Assembly: GCF_049803795.1 (NCBI RefSeq)
Contig: NZ_JBNAGJ010000003.1
Coordinates: 310,001-374,000, forward strand
DNA length: 64,000 nt
Direction: 5' to 3'
DNA from: Thalassobius sp002708925
GTDB taxonomy: Bacteria > Pseudomonadota > Alphaproteobacteria > Rhodobacterales > Rhodobacteraceae
The translations under genes were made by a program, and so were the position numbers. The notes beneath the pieces are model-generated. The model was not told the DNA's origin. It saw only the letters and a list, made by a program, of their open reading frames with translations, and made no database searches. Shown in pieces: positions 51,921 to 60,219 of this stretch; position 1 is the first letter of the stretch, and each line of letters begins with the position of its first letter.

Positions 51921-52361
51921 ATGAAACACTATTTGACTGCCGCGATGGCGCTGATTTTTTTGTCTGGCTGCGATCCTTTGGGGAAAATCGGGGTCGATTG
52001 GCCCGCGAAGGACACCCCGCGCCCCGACCCGGTGGTGCAGGATAAGCCCGCCGCGGACGCCGTGGACGAGAACACCCCCACCCCCGATGTGACCAAACCG
52101 GCCGATACGCCTGGCTTGATCGGAGTGACGGTGGCCAGTCTGGGCGATCCCGCACATGCGGGTTTCTGGCTCGAAACGCCTTTGGTGCAAAGTGCGGGCA
52201 AAGGGCGCGTGTCCTATGAAAAATCCGGCCGCACGGTCAAGGTGGATCTGATCCCGATCGACGGGCCTGCCACTGCGGGCAGCCGCCTGTCCATGGCGGC
52301 GATGCGCCTGCTGGATGCGCCTCTGACCGGGTTGGCCGAGGTGCGCGTCTATATCGACTGA
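51921..52361 (+). CDS. Predicted inner-membrane lipoprotein of unknown function
   Basis: A 146-aa protein with a lipoprotein signal: hydrophobic segment ending in the lipobox LSGC (Cys17). Asp follows the Cys, the classic inner-membrane retention signal in E. coli. The mature part begins with a Pro/Asp/Lys-rich linker (about 30-70) and ends with a compact domain of about 65 residues. I do not recognise the family, although such lipoproteins are common in Rhodobacteraceae. It faces the convergent alkD-like gene and overlaps its 3' end by 13 bases. Confidence 0.75.
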   Translation: MKHYLTAAMALIFLSGCDPLGKIGVDWPAKDTPRPDPVVQDKPAADAVDENTPTPDVTKPADTPGLIGVTVASLGDPAHAGFWLETPLVQSAGKGRVSYEKSGRTVKVDLIPIDGPATAGSRLSMAAMRLLDAPLTGLAEVRVYID

Positions 52362-53047
52362 TCCGTCCCGCCGGGCAGATGTTTCGAGGCTTCTTTGCGG
52401 GCGAAGGGCTTCATTTGCGCGCCGTAGCGGTCCAGAAAGGCCTGCACGCGCGGGATGTCATGTTTGGACAGATCGCGCAGCCACCAGGCGATGGCCTTCT
52501 GAATGAACCAGTCGTTGTCATCCACATAGCGCGCGCACCAGCGCAGCACGCGGTCGCGGATTTCCAGATCGGTCGGTTTTGGGTTGTTTTGTTTTGTCCA
52601 GGGCAGGGTGATCACCAGCGCGGCCCGGCGGGTCCACATATGGGAGGAATGGGTCCAGTCCTCGACTTCGGAGACGCGCGTCGGATTGGCCAGCAGGCGT
52701 TTTTGCCCGGCCATGCAGGCGTGATCGGCTATCGCCCAGCTGTCAAAATCGCGGGTCCAGGATTGGATCAGAATCCAGGCCTGTTCGTCATCCTTGATCC
52801 GGGCCTGAGTCAGCAGCTTGGCCGCCGCAATCCGCGCCTCGAAAATATCCGTGTGCCACAGCGCCCGCGCCAGATCGACCCGTTCGGGCACTGTCAGCGT
52901 CTGCCGCCATGTCTTTGTCAGATCGTTGAGCGCGGGGTTCGGAATGCCCAGCACCTGACGGTCTTGTTTGTGATAGGCGCGCATTCCTTCGGCGCGGCCC
53001 GGCTCGATTTCGGCACGCAGCTGGGCCAGGGCGTCCTCCGGGGTCAT
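52349..53047 (-). CDS. DNA alkylation repair protein (AlkD-like HEAT repeat)
   Basis: A 232-aa all-helical protein of the AlkD-type DNA alkylation repair family, where HEAT-like repeats cradle damaged DNA. WTRRAALVITLPW and DNDWFIQKAIAWWLRDLSKH are typical, and an Asp in the latter region is the usual catalytic residue. The ATG at 53047 overlaps the glmS stop by four bases, so it is probably translated from the glmU-glmS transcript. There is no obvious functional link to amino-sugar synthesis. Confidence 0.88.
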   Translation of the reverse strand: MTPEDALAQLRAEIEPGRAEGMRAYHKQDRQVLGIPNPALNDLTKTWRQTLTVPERVDLARALWHTDIFEARIAAAKLLTQARIKDDEQAWILIQSWTRDFDSWAIADHACMAGQKRLLANPTRVSEVEDWTHSSHMWTRRAALVITLPWTKQNNPKPTDLEIRDRVLRWCARYVDDNDWFIQKAIAWWLRDLSKHDIPRVQAFLDRYGAQMKPFARKEASKHLPGGTDQSI

Positions 53048-54867
53048 TCCACGGTCACCGATTTGGCCAGGTTGCGCGGTTGATCCACATCCGTGCCCTT
53101 GGCCACGGCGGTGTGATAGGCCAGCAACTGCGCGGGCACCGCATAAAGAATGGGCGACAAAACCGGATCGACCTGAGGCATCACGATGGATTCCCACACG
53201 TCGTTTGCGGCCTCGGCCGTGCCCTCGGCATCCGAGATCAGCATCACCTTTCCGCCGCGCGCCAGCACCTCTTGCATGTTCGAAACGGTTTTGTCGAACA
53301 GCGCGTCGCGCGGGGCCATCACCACCACGGGCAGTGTTTTGTCGATCAGCGCGATGGGGCCGTGTTTCAGCTCGCCCGATGCGTAAGCTTCGGCATGTAT
53401 GTAGCTGATTTCCTTTAGTTTCAGGGCGCCCTCAAGCGCCAAAGGATACATCAGCCCGCGCCCCAGGAACAGCACGTCCGAGGCCTCGGCCAATTGGCGG
53501 GCCGAGCGCGCAATCGCCGCGTCCTGGTCCAGCGCGTGGTTCAGCGTGTTGGGCAGCGCCCGCAGTTGCGACAGCAGATCGGACAGGCGTTCGGGCGCGA
53601 TTGTGCCGCGTTGTTCGGCCGCTTTCAGCGCCAGCATCAGCAGCACGGTCAATTGACAGGTGAACGCCTTGGTCGAGGCCACGCCAATCTCGGCCCCTGC
53701 CAGAATCGGCAGCGCCAGATCGCTTTCCCGCGCGATCGAGCTTTCGGGGACATTGACCACCGAAACGATCTGATCGGCCTTGCCCTGACAGTAGCGCAGC
53801 GCGGCCAGCGTGTCGGCGGTTTCGCCGGACTGGCTGACAAACAGGGCGACGGTGCGCGCGGGAATGGGCGGTTCGCGGTAGCGGAATTCACTGGCAATAT
53901 CGACTTCGACGGGGATCTGCGCCAGCTGCTCGAACCAGTATTTCGCCGTCAGACAGGCATAGTAGGCGGTGCCGCAGGCGACCATGGTCAGCCGGTCAAT
54001 CCGGGTGAAATCCAGCCCCGCGCCGGGCAGGGCGACATGGGCAGCGTCGTTGGTCAGATAGTGGCGGATTGCCTCGCCGATCACCGAGGGCTGCTCGGCG
54101 ATTTCCTTGGCCATGAAATGCTTGTGCCCGCCTTTGTCCACGCGGGCGGTGTCCAGCTCGATCTTGCGCATCGGGCGGGTGACGACCGTGTTGTTAACAT
54201 CCCGAATTTCCAGGGAATTTCGGGTCAGAACGGCCCAGTCGCCTTCCTCCAGATAGGTGATCTGATCGGTCAGCGGGGCCAGGGCAATCGCGTCCGAGCC
54301 CACATACATTTCGCCCGCACCATGGCCGATGGCCAGCGGGCTGCCCTTGCGCGCGGCGATCAGCAGGTCTTCTTGGCCGTCGAACAGAAATGCCAGCGCA
54401 AAGGCCCCATGCAGACGGGCCAGCGTCAGGCGGGCGGCCTCGATCGGGTCATTGCCCTCGGACATGTAGGATTGCACCAGCAGGGCAACGGTTTCCGTGT
54501 CCGTTTCGGTGACGAAATCAAAGCCCTTTTGCGCCAGTTCGCAGCGCAATTCGCGGAAGTTTTCGATGATCCCGTTATGCACGACGGCAACGGGGCCGGC
54601 GCGGTGGGGGTGCGCATTGGTGACCGAGGGCGCGCCATGGGTGGCCCAGCGGGTGTGGCCGATGCCGGACTTGCCCGGCAGCGGATCGTGGACCAGCAGA
54701 TCCGAGAGGTTCACCAGCTTGCCCACAGCGCGGCGGCGGTCCAGGCGGCCCTCGTTGATCGTGGCGATCCCGGCGCTGTCATAGCCGCGATATTCCAGTC
54801 GTTTCAGCGCCTCAACCAGGATCGGAGCCACTTCGTGGCTTCCAAGAACCCCTACAATTCCGCACAT
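53044..54867 (-). CDS. glmS: Glutamine-fructose-6-phosphate aminotransferase
   Basis: A 607-aa GlmS that makes glucosamine-6-phosphate, the first step to UDP-N-acetylglucosamine. The nucleophile is Cys2 (MCGIVGVLG), followed by the N-terminal amidotransferase domain (to about 240) and two SIS sugar-isomerase domains (SQSGETADTLAAL). The C-terminal tail LAKSVTVE is conserved. Its start overlaps the glmU stop by one base. No glmS ribozyme is expected in this group and I see none upstream. Length is normal. Confidence 0.98.
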   Translation of the reverse strand: MCGIVGVLGSHEVAPILVEALKRLEYRGYDSAGIATINEGRLDRRRAVGKLVNLSDLLVHDPLPGKSGIGHTRWATHGAPSVTNAHPHRAGPVAVVHNGIIENFRELRCELAQKGFDFVTETDTETVALLVQSYMSEGNDPIEAARLTLARLHGAFALAFLFDGQEDLLIAARKGSPLAIGHGAGEMYVGSDAIALAPLTDQITYLEEGDWAVLTRNSLEIRDVNNTVVTRPMRKIELDTARVDKGGHKHFMAKEIAEQPSVIGEAIRHYLTNDAAHVALPGAGLDFTRIDRLTMVACGTAYYACLTAKYWFEQLAQIPVEVDIASEFRYREPPIPARTVALFVSQSGETADTLAALRYCQGKADQIVSVVNVPESSIARESDLALPILAGAEIGVASTKAFTCQLTVLLMLALKAAEQRGTIAPERLSDLLSQLRALPNTLNHALDQDAAIARSARQLAEASDVLFLGRGLMYPLALEGALKLKEISYIHAEAYASGELKHGPIALIDKTLPVVVMAPRDALFDKTVSNMQEVLARGGKVMLISDAEGTAEAANDVWESIVMPQVDPVLSPILYAVPAQLLAYHTAVAKGTDVDQPRNLAKSVTVE

Positions 54868-56222
54868 TATACTGCCCCTTTGTCGCGTTTTTCTTTGGTT
54901 TTCTTTAGAATATCGAACAATTTTGTCGCCAACCCCGGTTTGTTCACCTGTTTGGCGCGGCCCATGGCTAGGGCCTCGGGGGGGACGTCGGAGGTGATCA
55001 CCGAGCCGCTGGCCGTCATCGCCCGCGCCCCCACCGTGACCGGCGCAACCAGCATCGTATTCGAGCCGATAAAGACGTTCGCGCCGATTTCCGTGTGATG
55101 TTTCATCACGCCATCATAGTTGCAGGTGATCGTGCCCGCGCCGATATTCGTGGCCTTCCCGACCGAGGCATCGCCGATATAGGTCAGGTGGTTGGCCTTG
55201 GCACCCTCGTCCAGATAGGCGTTCTTGATCTCGACGAAATTGCCGACATGAACGTCCTCGGCCAGCTCGGCACCGGTGCGCAGGCGGGCATAGGGGCCGA
55301 CGGTGGCGCGCTGGCTGACGTGGCAGCCCTCCAGATGGCTGAACGCCCGGATGCGCGCGCCCGATTCCACGGTCACGCCGGGGCCGAAAACGATGTTTTG
55401 CTCTAGCACGGTATCGCGGCCGATCACGGTGTCATGGGCGAAAAATACGGTTTCGGGGGCCAGCAGGGTCACGCCGTCCTCCATCGCAGACAGGCGGGCG
55501 CGGGTCTGAAAGGCAGCCTCGGCCGCGGCCAGTTCAGCGCGGGAATTGATGCCCAGGGTTTCAGCCTCGTCACAAGCCACGGCGGTGGCCGACAGGCCGC
55601 GTTTCCGGGCCAGGCCCACGATGTCGGTCAGGTAATATTCGCCAGCGGCATTGTTGTTTTCCACCGCCTCGATCAGGGAGAACAGAGTCTGGGCATCAGC
55701 GCAGATAACTCCGGAATTACAGAAGGATATCGCGCGTTCCTCATCCGTTGCATCCTTGAATTCGACGATGCGGTCCAGTGTGTTGCCCTCCATCACCAGA
55801 CGGCCATAGCGGCCCGGATCTGCGGCCTCGAACCCCAGCACCACCACGTCATGATGGGTGCGTGCCTGGGCCATGGCCTGTAGGGTTTCGGGCTGGATAA
55901 ACGGTGTGTCGCCATACAGCACGAGGGCGTCGCCGGTGAACCCGTCCAGAGCGGCGCGCGCCTGGGCCACGGCATGACCCGTCCCCAGTTGTTGAGATTG
56001 CAGCGCGAACTGGGCGGTTTCGTCATGGGCCAGCGCGGCCTGTTCCACCTGGGCTGCCCCATGGCCGGTGACGATGACGGTGCGCTCGGGGTTCAGGGCC
56101 GCGCCCGATTTCATCGCATGAACGATCAAAGGCGCCCCGGCGATGGGGTGCAGAACCTTGGGCAGGTCCGAGTTCATGCGGGTTCCCATGCCCGCAGCAA
56201 GGATGATCAGGGCCGTGCTCAT
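54867..56222 (-). CDS. glmU: Bifunctional UDP-GlcNAc pyrophosphorylase / GlcN-1-P acetyltransferase
   Basis: A 451-aa GlmU that makes UDP-N-acetylglucosamine for peptidoglycan and lipid A. The N-terminal uridyltransferase has LAAGMGTRMNSDLPKVLHPI, and the C-terminal half is a left-handed beta-helix acetyltransferase with hexapeptide repeats (VESGARIRAF and GNFVEIKNAYLDEGAKANH). The start at 56222 is preferred; a longer in-frame reading adds a basic leader. It shares one base with glmS and diverges from gph across 135 bases. Confidence 0.98.
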   Translation of the reverse strand: MSTALIILAAGMGTRMNSDLPKVLHPIAGAPLIVHAMKSGAALNPERTVIVTGHGAAQVEQAALAHDETAQFALQSQQLGTGHAVAQARAALDGFTGDALVLYGDTPFIQPETLQAMAQARTHHDVVVLGFEAADPGRYGRLVMEGNTLDRIVEFKDATDEERAISFCNSGVICADAQTLFSLIEAVENNNAAGEYYLTDIVGLARKRGLSATAVACDEAETLGINSRAELAAAEAAFQTRARLSAMEDGVTLLAPETVFFAHDTVIGRDTVLEQNIVFGPGVTVESGARIRAFSHLEGCHVSQRATVGPYARLRTGAELAEDVHVGNFVEIKNAYLDEGAKANHLTYIGDASVGKATNIGAGTITCNYDGVMKHHTEIGANVFIGSNTMLVAPVTVGARAMTASGSVITSDVPPEALAMGRAKQVNKPGLATKLFDILKKTKEKRDKGAV

Positions 56223-56357
56223 GCCATATCTCTTGTTGTTATTGCCTTTTGCCCGTTTTATCCGCTGAGGGGCGTGGCGCAAGTCCGGTGTGCTTCACTT
56301 GTGATTGCGGCATGTGACAAAGATGGGCGGAATGATGCTGAAAGGGACGGGCAGGCA

Positions 56358-57032
56358 ATGAAAACAGTGATTTTCGATCTGGATGGGACGCTGGCCGATA
56401 CCAGCGGGGATCTGATTGCGGCGGCCAATGCGTGTTTTCAGCAGATGGGGCAGGGCGATATCCTGTGCCCCGACGGCGATGCGGCCACGGCTTTTCATGG
56501 CGGGCGGGCGATGCTGAAACTGGGGCTGGAACGGCTAAAGCACCCCGACATCGAGGGCCAGATCGCGCAGTGGTATCCGGTGCTGTTGCAGGCCTACGGC
56601 GCACAGATTGACCGCTACACGGTTCTCTATCCCGGTGTGATGGAGGCCGTCGATGCCTTGTGCGGGGCGGGCTATAAGGTGGGCATCTGCACGAACAAGC
56701 CCGAGGCCCTGGCCGAAACCCTGTTGCAGCGGTTGGGGGTGCGGGGGGCGTTTGGCTCGATGATCGGGGCGGACACGCTGCCCGTGCGCAAACCCAACCC
56801 CGAGCCGTTGCGCCAGGCGGTGCTGCGCGCCGGAGGCGATCCGGCGCAATCGCTGCTGATTGGCGACACGGTGACCGATCGAAAAACCGCCGCCGCCATG
56901 GGGGTGCCCAGCGTTCTGGTCACATTCGGCCCCGAGGGCCGCGCCGTTGCGGCGCTTAACCCCGAGGCTCTGCTGGATCATTATGACGATCTGCTGGGGC
57001 TGGTCGGGGACTTGCTGGGCCCGGCGGCTTGA
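56358..57032 (+). CDS. gph: HAD-family phosphoglycolate phosphatase
   Basis: A 224-aa HAD hydrolase. The nucleophile motif DLDGTLADTSGDL starts at residue 7, motif II is CTNKPEALAETLL, and motif III/IV are RKPNPEPLR and LIGDTVTDRKTAAAMG. It matches Gph, which clears 2-phosphoglycolate, produced for example when DNA damage or photorespiration-like reactions occur; related HAD phosphatases have similar sequences. It diverges from glmU and is followed 31 bases later by an aminotransferase on the same strand, likely co-transcribed. Confidence 0.9.
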   Translation: MKTVIFDLDGTLADTSGDLIAAANACFQQMGQGDILCPDGDAATAFHGGRAMLKLGLERLKHPDIEGQIAQWYPVLLQAYGAQIDRYTVLYPGVMEAVDALCGAGYKVGICTNKPEALAETLLQRLGVRGAFGSMIGADTLPVRKPNPEPLRQAVLRAGGDPAQSLLIGDTVTDRKTAAAMGVPSVLVTFGPEGRAVAALNPEALLDHYDDLLGLVGDLLGPAA

Positions 57033-57063
57033 CCTTCGGCGCGCGGGGCTTCAGGACGGAACC

Positions 57064-58257
57064 ATGACCGAGGTTTTCACAGGCACGTTCACCCAGCAAG
57101 AGCCCATCCCCGAAGAGGGGATTGAGGTGGCGCTGCGCGTGATGCGCTCGGGGCGGCTGCACCGCTATAATACGGTGGGCGACGATCCGGGCGAGGCCGC
57201 GCTGCTGGAGCAGGAATTCGCCGCCGCGATGGGGGTGGAGTATGCGCTGGCCGTGGCCTCGGGGGGGTATGCGCTGGCCACGGCCCTGCGGGCGGTGGGC
57301 GTGCAGCCCGGCGACCGGGTGCTGACCAACGCCTTTACCCTGGCTCCGGTGCCCGGCGCGATTGCCAGCCTGGGGGCCGTGCCGGTCTTCGTGGGGGTAA
57401 CCGAAGGTCTGGTGATTGATCTGGACGATTTGCAGGCCAAGGCGGACCAGGCCGATGTGCTGATGCTGAGCCATATGCGCGGCCATCTGTGCGACATGGA
57501 TCGCCTGCTGGAAATATGCCGCGCGGCGGATGTCACGGTGATCGAGGATTGCGCCCACACGATGGGCGCGCGCTGGCGGGGGCGGCTGTCCGGTACGGAT
57601 GGGCTGATCGGCTGTTTCTCGACCCAGACCTATAAGCATCTGAACTCGGGCGAGGGCGGGCTGCTGATCACCAATGACGCGCAGGTGATGGCGCGGGCGG
57701 TGATGCTGTCGGGCTCTTACATGCTGTATGACCGGCATCTGGCCGTGCCTGATCCGGCGACGTTCGAGGCGATCAAATATGACACGCCCAATATTTCCGG
57801 CCGGATGGATAATCTGCGCGCGGCGATCCTGCGCCCCCAATTGCGGGATCTGCCCAGACAATGTGCCCGTTGGAATGCGCGCTATGGCGTGCTCGAAGAG
57901 GGGCTGCGCCACACGCCCGGCCTGACAGTGGTGGAACGCCCCGCCGAGGAAACATATGTCGGCAGCTCGATCCAGTTTCTTTTGCTGGATTGGCCCGAGG
58001 CGGGAATTGCACAGGTGCTGGAGCGATGCGCCGCGCGTGGGGTGGAGCTGAAATGGTTCGGCGGGGCCGAGCCGAATGGCTTTACCAGCCGCTACGACAG
58101 CTGGAAATATGTGCCATCGGACCGGCTGGAAGAAACTGATCGTGTGTTGCGCGGCATTCTGGATATGCGGCTGCCTTTGACGTTCAGCACGGATGATTGC
58201 GCTTTGATTGCCCGGATTATCCGTGCTGAAGTCAGCGCGGTGTTTCAAAACTGTTAA
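57064..58257 (+). CDS. DegT/DnrJ/EryC1 family aminotransferase
   Basis: A 397-aa PLP-dependent aminotransferase of the DegT/DnrJ/EryC1 family, which builds amino-sugars or other amino compounds on nucleotide-linked substrates. The PLP lysine is K191 in STQTYKHLNSGEGGL, and Asp162 (EDCAH) stacks the cofactor. The chain is of normal length. There are no adjacent sugar dehydratase or transferase genes, so the substrate is unclear and it may not act on a sugar. Preceded by gph and followed two bases later by a 188-bp palindromic element. Confidence 0.88.
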   Translation: MTEVFTGTFTQQEPIPEEGIEVALRVMRSGRLHRYNTVGDDPGEAALLEQEFAAAMGVEYALAVASGGYALATALRAVGVQPGDRVLTNAFTLAPVPGAIASLGAVPVFVGVTEGLVIDLDDLQAKADQADVLMLSHMRGHLCDMDRLLEICRAADVTVIEDCAHTMGARWRGRLSGTDGLIGCFSTQTYKHLNSGEGGLLITNDAQVMARAVMLSGSYMLYDRHLAVPDPATFEAIKYDTPNISGRMDNLRAAILRPQLRDLPRQCARWNARYGVLEEGLRHTPGLTVVERPAEETYVGSSIQFLLLDWPEAGIAQVLERCAARGVELKWFGGAEPNGFTSRYDSWKYVPSDRLEETDRVLRGILDMRLPLTFSTDDCALIARIIRAEVSAVFQNC

Positions 58258-58258
58258 A

Positions 58259-58446
58259 CGGAGCGCCTTCGGCGCGCTCGATGTCTCGTTGTCGGCCTGC
58301 GGCCTCCGCCTCGGGGGTTGGGGGCGCTGCCCCCAACGGCGCGGACCTCTCTGCCGGGGGAGCGTCAAAGGGGACGCGCAGACGGGGCGGCAGGCGCCAG
58401 CCCGAGGCCGTAAGGCCGAGATATCGAGCGCGCCGAAGGCGCTCCG
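58259..58446. repeat. 188-bp palindromic element with 30-bp inverted ends
   Basis: The outer arms (58259-58288 and 58417-58446) are inverted copies, 29 of 30 bases matching with the last one a G-U type pair. Inside are smaller hairpins, including a perfect 9-bp stem at 58317-58337. It lies exactly between two convergent genes, starting 2 bases after the aminotransferase stop and ending 9 bases before the creA stop. It may serve as a terminator for both sides, or be a dispersed repeat. No transposase or target duplication is evident. Confidence 0.85.
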
Positions 58447-58455
58447 CTGGATCAA

Positions 58456-58911
58456 TCAATCTGCATTATAGAGCGGAACGGTCGATATCGAGACCTTTGC
58501 CGAGCCTTCGGTCAGCTCGGTTGCGTGCGCGACATAGATCAGCGTTTGATTGGCCGCGTCAAAAATCCGTTTCACGCGCAGTTTTTTAAGCACGATGGAG
58601 CGGGACGTGGAGAAGACGTTTTCTCCGTTTTCGTCACGGTCGATGTCGCCAATCTTGATCGGGCCCGTCTGGCGGCAGGCGATCGAGGCATTCGAAGGAT
58701 CTTCGAACCAGTTGCCCTGGCTCAGTCGATCCAGAAGTCCGCGTTCGAAATAGGCGATATGGCAGGTGACGCCGCTGACTTTGGGATCCTGGATCGCTTC
58801 GAGGATGATGTCGTTGCCCGTCCAGTCTACGCCGATTTCTCCGACCTGATCGGCTGTGGCGGCTGTGCCGGCCATCAAAAGGGCAAGGGCAGAGGCATTG
58901 AAAATTCGCAT
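58456..58911 (-). CDS. creA: CreA family exported protein
   Basis: A 151-aa periplasmic protein of the CreA family. The signal peptide (MRIFNASALALLMAGTAATA) precedes QVGEIGVDWTGNDIILEA, and the two conserved Cys (GVTCHIAYF and IACRQTGPI) probably make a disulfide. CreA is conserved in many proteobacteria without a firm function, and it is unrelated to the fungal carbon regulator of the same name. The gene diverges from the ivd operon by 141 bases and converges on the palindromic element. Confidence 0.9.
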   Translation of the reverse strand: MRIFNASALALLMAGTAATADQVGEIGVDWTGNDIILEAIQDPKVSGVTCHIAYFERGLLDRLSQGNWFEDPSNASIACRQTGPIKIGDIDRDENGENVFSTSRSIVLKKLRVKRIFDAANQTLIYVAHATELTEGSAKVSISTVPLYNAD

Positions 58912-58984
58912 TGCGGGGATCCTGAATAAACTCGTTTCCCTTCAGATGGGAAGCCGTCCCCGATTTGCCAAGCCGTCATTTTGG

Positions 58985-59028
58985 TTGACGCGACTCACCC
59001 TTCGTGCCTATTTATGAACAACTGTTCA
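58985..59028 (+). promoter_or_regulatory. Promoter with dyad operator for the ivd operon
   Basis: TTGACG (58985-58990), an 18-base spacer and TATTTA (59009-59014) form a sigma70-like promoter. Immediately after the -10 is a perfect 6-bp dyad, TGAACA and TGTTCA with AC between (59015-59028), where a repressor would block transcription. The strong GGAGGAG ribosome site for ivd follows. Confidence 0.55.
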
Positions 59029-59052
59029 ATAATGAGATCGGAGGAGCGGCCC

Positions 59053-60216
59053 GTGTTCAATGCAGTGATGGCCTATGATCTGGGTGAGGATGTCAACGCG
59101 CTGCGCGAAATGGTGCACCGCTGGGCGCAGGAACGCGTGAAGCCGATGGCCGCGCAGATTGATCTGGACAACGAATTCCCCAACGAGCTGTGGGCCGAGA
59201 TGGGCGATTTGGGCCTTCTGGGCATCACCACGCCCGAGCAATACGGCGGGGCGGGCATGTCCTATCTGGCACATGTGATCGCGGTCGAGGAAATCGCGCG
59301 GGCCTCGGCCAGTGTCTCGTTGTCTTATGGGGCGCATTCCAATCTGTGTGTCAATCAGATCAAGCTGAACGGCACCCATGAGCAGAAGATGAAATACCTG
59401 CCCGGCCTGATTTCGGGGCAGCATATCGGCGCGCTGGCGATGTCCGAACCTTCGGCGGGCTCGGATGTTGTCTCGATGAAGCTGAAGGCCGAAAAGCGCA
59501 ACGGATATTACCTGCTGAACGGCAATAAATACTGGATCACCAACGGCCCGGATGCCGATACGCTGGTCGTCTATGCCAAGACCGACCCCGAGGCCGGATC
59601 GCGCGGGATCACCGCCTTTATCGTGGAAAAATCCATGACGGGCTTCAGCACCTCCAAACATTTCGACAAGCTGGGGATGCGGGGCTCGAACACGGCCGAG
59701 CTGATCTTTGAAAATTGCGAAGTGCCCTTCGAAAACGTGCTAGGCGAGGAAGGCCGCGGCGTGCGCGTTCTGATGTCTGGGCTGGATTACGAACGTGTCG
59801 TGCTGGCCGGGATCGGCACTGGCATCATGGCCGCCTGCCTGGATGAGGTCATGCCCTACATGGCCGAGCGCAAGCAATTCGGCCAGCCCATCGGGAACTT
59901 CCAGCTGATGCAGGGTAAGCTGGCCGATATGTACACCAAAATGAACTCGGCCCGCGCCTATGTCTATGAGGTGGCCAAGGCCTGTGATCGCGGTCAGGTC
60001 ACCCGTCAGGATGCGGCGGCGTGTTGTCTCTATGCGTCCGAGGAGGCCATGGTGGTGGCGCATCAGGCGGTGCAGGCGTTTGGCGGGGCGGGCTATCTGT
60101 CCGACAACCCTGTGGGCCGCATTTTCCGCGACGCCAAGCTGATGGAGATCGGGGCTGGCACCTCGGAAATCCGCCGGATGCTGGTGGGGCGCGAAATGAT
60201 GGCGGCCATGAGCTAA
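59053..60216 (+). CDS. ivd: Isovaleryl-CoA dehydrogenase
   Basis: A 387-aa acyl-CoA dehydrogenase that oxidises isovaleryl-CoA to 3-methylcrotonyl-CoA in leucine breakdown. The catalytic base matches Glu248 in GLDYERVVLAG, the position used by isovaleryl-CoA dehydrogenases (most acyl-CoA dehydrogenases have it elsewhere). FAD segments SEPSAGSDVVSMKLKA and FGGAGYLSDNPVGRIFRDA are present. It starts at GTG 59053 behind GGAGGAG; ATG 59068 is an alternative. Methylcrotonyl-CoA carboxylase is encoded 2 kb downstream in the same operon, supporting the assignment. Confidence 0.95.
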   Translation: MFNAVMAYDLGEDVNALREMVHRWAQERVKPMAAQIDLDNEFPNELWAEMGDLGLLGITTPEQYGGAGMSYLAHVIAVEEIARASASVSLSYGAHSNLCVNQIKLNGTHEQKMKYLPGLISGQHIGALAMSEPSAGSDVVSMKLKAEKRNGYYLLNGNKYWITNGPDADTLVVYAKTDPEAGSRGITAFIVEKSMTGFSTSKHFDKLGMRGSNTAELIFENCEVPFENVLGEEGRGVRVLMSGLDYERVVLAGIGTGIMAACLDEVMPYMAERKQFGQPIGNFQLMQGKLADMYTKMNSARAYVYEVAKACDRGQVTRQDAAACCLYASEEAMVVAHQAVQAFGGAGYLSDNPVGRIFRDAKLMEIGAGTSEIRRMLVGREMMAAMS

Positions 60217-60219
60217 GCC

